Shown: one piece after another, positions 5,345 to 6,318 of the stretch
Numbering within the stretch: the stretch's first letter is position 1
Layout: each line of letters opens with the position of its first letter
NCBI GenBank assembly: GCA_958422845.1
Contig: CATZPU010000075.1
Location: forward strand, 1-6,318
Direction: 5' to 3'
Source of the DNA: an uncultured Lachnospiraceae bacterium
GTDB lineage: Bacteria; Bacillota; Clostridia; Lachnospirales; Lachnospiraceae
Length of the DNA: 6,318 nucleotides
Program-made: the position numbers and the translations under genes
Notes under the pieces: model-generated
Seen by the model: the letters and a program-made list of their open reading frames with translations, nothing else
Database searches by the model: none
Told to the model about the DNA's origin: nothing

Positions 5345-6318
5345 GAAACTTGTATTTTCCAGAAGAAAAGAAATGACAGAAATGCAGGTCGGGGAAAAAA
5401 GCCGCGTCATCTGTGAAAAGATCATGTCTCTGGCTGAGTTTAGAAATGCAGAAGCCGTGTACGTTTATATGGACTGCAAAAACGAAGTGTCCACGAGAAT
5501 GTTGATCGAAGAGTCGTGGAAGCTCGGCAAAAAAGTCGCCGCCCCAAAGGTCTGCGGCGACGATATGACGTTTTACTATATTTCTTCTTTTGACGACGTT
5601 GCTCCGGGATATTATGACATTCCTGAGCCTGTCACGGGCGAGGAGGCTTCCTGCGAGGATGCGCTTTTGATCGTTCCGGGCGTAGGGTTTGATGCGAAGC
5701 GTCACCGCTGTGGTTACGGAAAGGGCTTTTACGACCGTTATCTGGCTGCGCATCCTTCTCATACGACGGTTGCCGCCGCATTTGAGATGCAGATGATGGA
5801 CGATGTTCCCTCGCAGGAGCACGACATTCTTCCGCAGTATCTGATCACGGAGGAGCGTTTTTTTGCAGACGCAAAAGTTCTGCTTGAGACGATCGGAAAA
5901 AATGCAAAAGAAGCAGAACCGAAGCTTCGCTCCTTATCTGCGGGCGATAAAAATAAGGCGCTTTTGCAGGCGGCAGCGGATATTGAAGCATACCGTGAGG
6001 AGATTCTTCTGGCAAATGAGGCGGATATCAAAAATGCGCGTGCGAACCATATGCCGGAGGGGCTTGTCGACCGGCTTTTGTTAAATGATGCGAGGATCGA
6101 AGGTATGGCAGAGGGGCTGCGCCAGATCGCCCGTCTCGACGATCCGGTCGGTGAGGTCATCGGTATGAAAAAGCGTCCGAACGGTCTTATGATCGGACAA
6201 AAGCGCGTCCCGCTCGGTGTGGTCGGAATCATCTACGAATCGCGTCCGAACGTTACGGCAGACGCTTTCGGTCTTTGCTTTAAGACGGGAAATGCCGTGA
6301 TATTAAAGGGCGGAAGCG
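5325..6318 (+). CDS. proA: Fused 5-formyltetrahydrofolate cyclo-ligase / glutamate-5-semialdehyde dehydrogenase (ProA), 3' partial
   Basis: One open frame of 331 complete codons runs off the right edge. Residues 1 to about 180 form a whole 5-formyltetrahydrofolate cyclo-ligase (5-formyl-THF + ATP to 5,10-methenyl-THF). It starts with [15 protein letters not shown], includes [11 protein letters not shown] (47-57) and the signature [23 protein letters not shown] split as PGVGFD (118-123) and [11 protein letters not shown] (130-140), and ends in the usual [15 protein letters not shown] (166-180). From about residue 186 it reads as the N-terminus of ProA, which reduces gamma-glutamyl phosphate with NADPH. 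Visible ProA blocks are [45 protein letters not shown] (293-311) and [12 protein letters not shown] (320-331); the catalytic Cys lies beyond the window. ATG 5325 is preferred because the next in-frame ATG (5373) would remove the conserved K/R N-terminus. It overlaps DUF896 by 20 bases. A stop-loss or sequencing error is an alternative, but no frame break is seen. Confidence 0.9.
   Translation, partial: MEKKEIRKLVFSRRKEMTEMQVGEKSRVICEKIMSLAEFRNAEAVYVYMDCKNEVSTRMLIEESWKLGKKVAAPKVCGDDMTFYYISSFDDVAPGYYDIPEPVTGEEASCEDALLIVPGVGFDAKRHRCGYGKGFYDRYLAAHPSHTTVAAAFEMQMMDDVPSQEHDILPQYLITEERFFADAKVLLETIGKNAKEAEPKLRSLSAGDKNKALLQAAADIEAYREEILLANEADIKNARANHMPEGLVDRLLLNDARIEGMAEGLRQIARLDDPVGEVIGMKKRPNGLMIGQKRVPLGVVGIIYESRPNVTADAFGLCFKTGNAVILKGGS
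5849..5855 (+). other. Internal Shine-Dalgarno-like GGAGGAG at the cyclo-ligase/ProA junction
   Basis: A near-perfect ribosome-site sequence sits in codons for T175-E176-E177, just before the ProA part. The only start at proper spacing, TTG 5863, is in another frame and yields a 73-residue product unlike any ProA. In the fusion frame the first ATG/GTG/TTG after it is TTG 5964 (residue 214), already well inside ProA. It could be a fossil of a former separate proA ribosome site, or chance, because ITE-R is typical of cyclo-ligase C-termini. Confidence 0.35.

Larger units (their letters stand above)
1..6318 (+). other. Probable co-transcribed gene cluster (phoH to proA fusion)
   Basis: All genes share one strand. 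Gaps are 0 (phoH/ybeY), 13, 18, 15 and 15 bases, then a 20-base overlap at DUF896/fusion. None of the gaps holds a GC hairpin with a T-run or room for a normal promoter, so no noncoding stretch above 18 bases exists. A promoter inside a coding region cannot be excluded, especially before proB, where the functional theme changes from envelope to proline synthesis. Confidence 0.55.

Noticed and set aside
4790..5425. Long minus-strand open frame of 211 residues
   Set aside because: It lies opposite proB, DUF896 and the fusion, has no recognisable family motifs, and its Phe/Leu/Ser-rich make-up is what the reverse of A/G-rich coding sequence gives.
5286..5822. Minus-strand open frame of 178 residues
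   Set aside because: It is antisense to the cyclo-ligase domain, which carries its family signature on the + strand.
5863..6084. Plus-strand 73-residue frame starting at TTG after GGAGGAG
   Set aside because: It overlaps the ProA domain in another frame and its Arg/Cys-rich sequence looks like an out-of-frame translation. It is noted only because the ribosome-site-like sequence precedes it.
1..6318. Frequent GATC/CGATC tetramers throughout
   Set aside because: They follow from heavy use of ATC for Ile after G-ending codons and GAT codons followed by C. No clustering or spacing pattern was seen that would suggest an origin or a methylation-dependent switch.

Overview
The window is a densely packed stretch of chromosome. 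All seven recognisable coding regions lie on the + strand, with gaps of 0 to 18 bases or short overlaps and no visible terminator. The protein families and strong AGGAGG-type ribosome sites point to an anaerobic Firmicute of the class Clostridia. A Lachnospiraceae-like organism is my best guess, based on the SpoVB/YtgP-type flippase, the DUF3048 protein, the DUF896 protein and the short PUA-less ProB. Base composition looks close to half G+C by eye. The taxonomic placement is inference.

Layout: (1) 1-966, the end of phoH (PhoH-family ATPase), open at the left edge; (2) 967-1464, ybeY (rRNA-maturation endonuclease), abutting phoH; (3) 1478-2560, a secreted DUF3048 (YerB-like) protein; (4) 2579-4249, a MOP-superfamily lipid flippase of the SpoVB/YtgP(MurJ) type; (5) 4265-5107, proB (glutamate 5-kinase, short form); (6) 5123-5344, a small DUF896 (YnzC-like) protein; (7) 5325 to the right edge, one open frame encoding a complete 5-formyltetrahydrofolate cyclo-ligase followed without a stop by the N-terminal part of ProA (glutamate-5-semialdehyde dehydrogenase).

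The left half combines ribosome/RNA maturation (PhoH, YbeY) with cell-envelope functions (DUF3048 protein, flippase). The right half is a proline-biosynthesis block: ProB makes gamma-glutamyl phosphate and ProA reduces it to glutamate-5-semialdehyde. The two are separated by DUF896 and by the cyclo-ligase, a folate enzyme that is covalently joined to ProA here. Spacing and overlaps suggest long co-transcribed units, but no promoter or transcript end can be placed from the sequence.

The most notable item is the in-frame cyclo-ligase-ProA fusion. I checked it codon by codon from 5325 to 6317 and found no stop and no usable in-frame start at the ProA boundary. I saw no RNA genes, mobile elements, CRISPR arrays or unexplained long intergenic regions. 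Apart from the fusion, the window looks like ordinary core-genome sequence.
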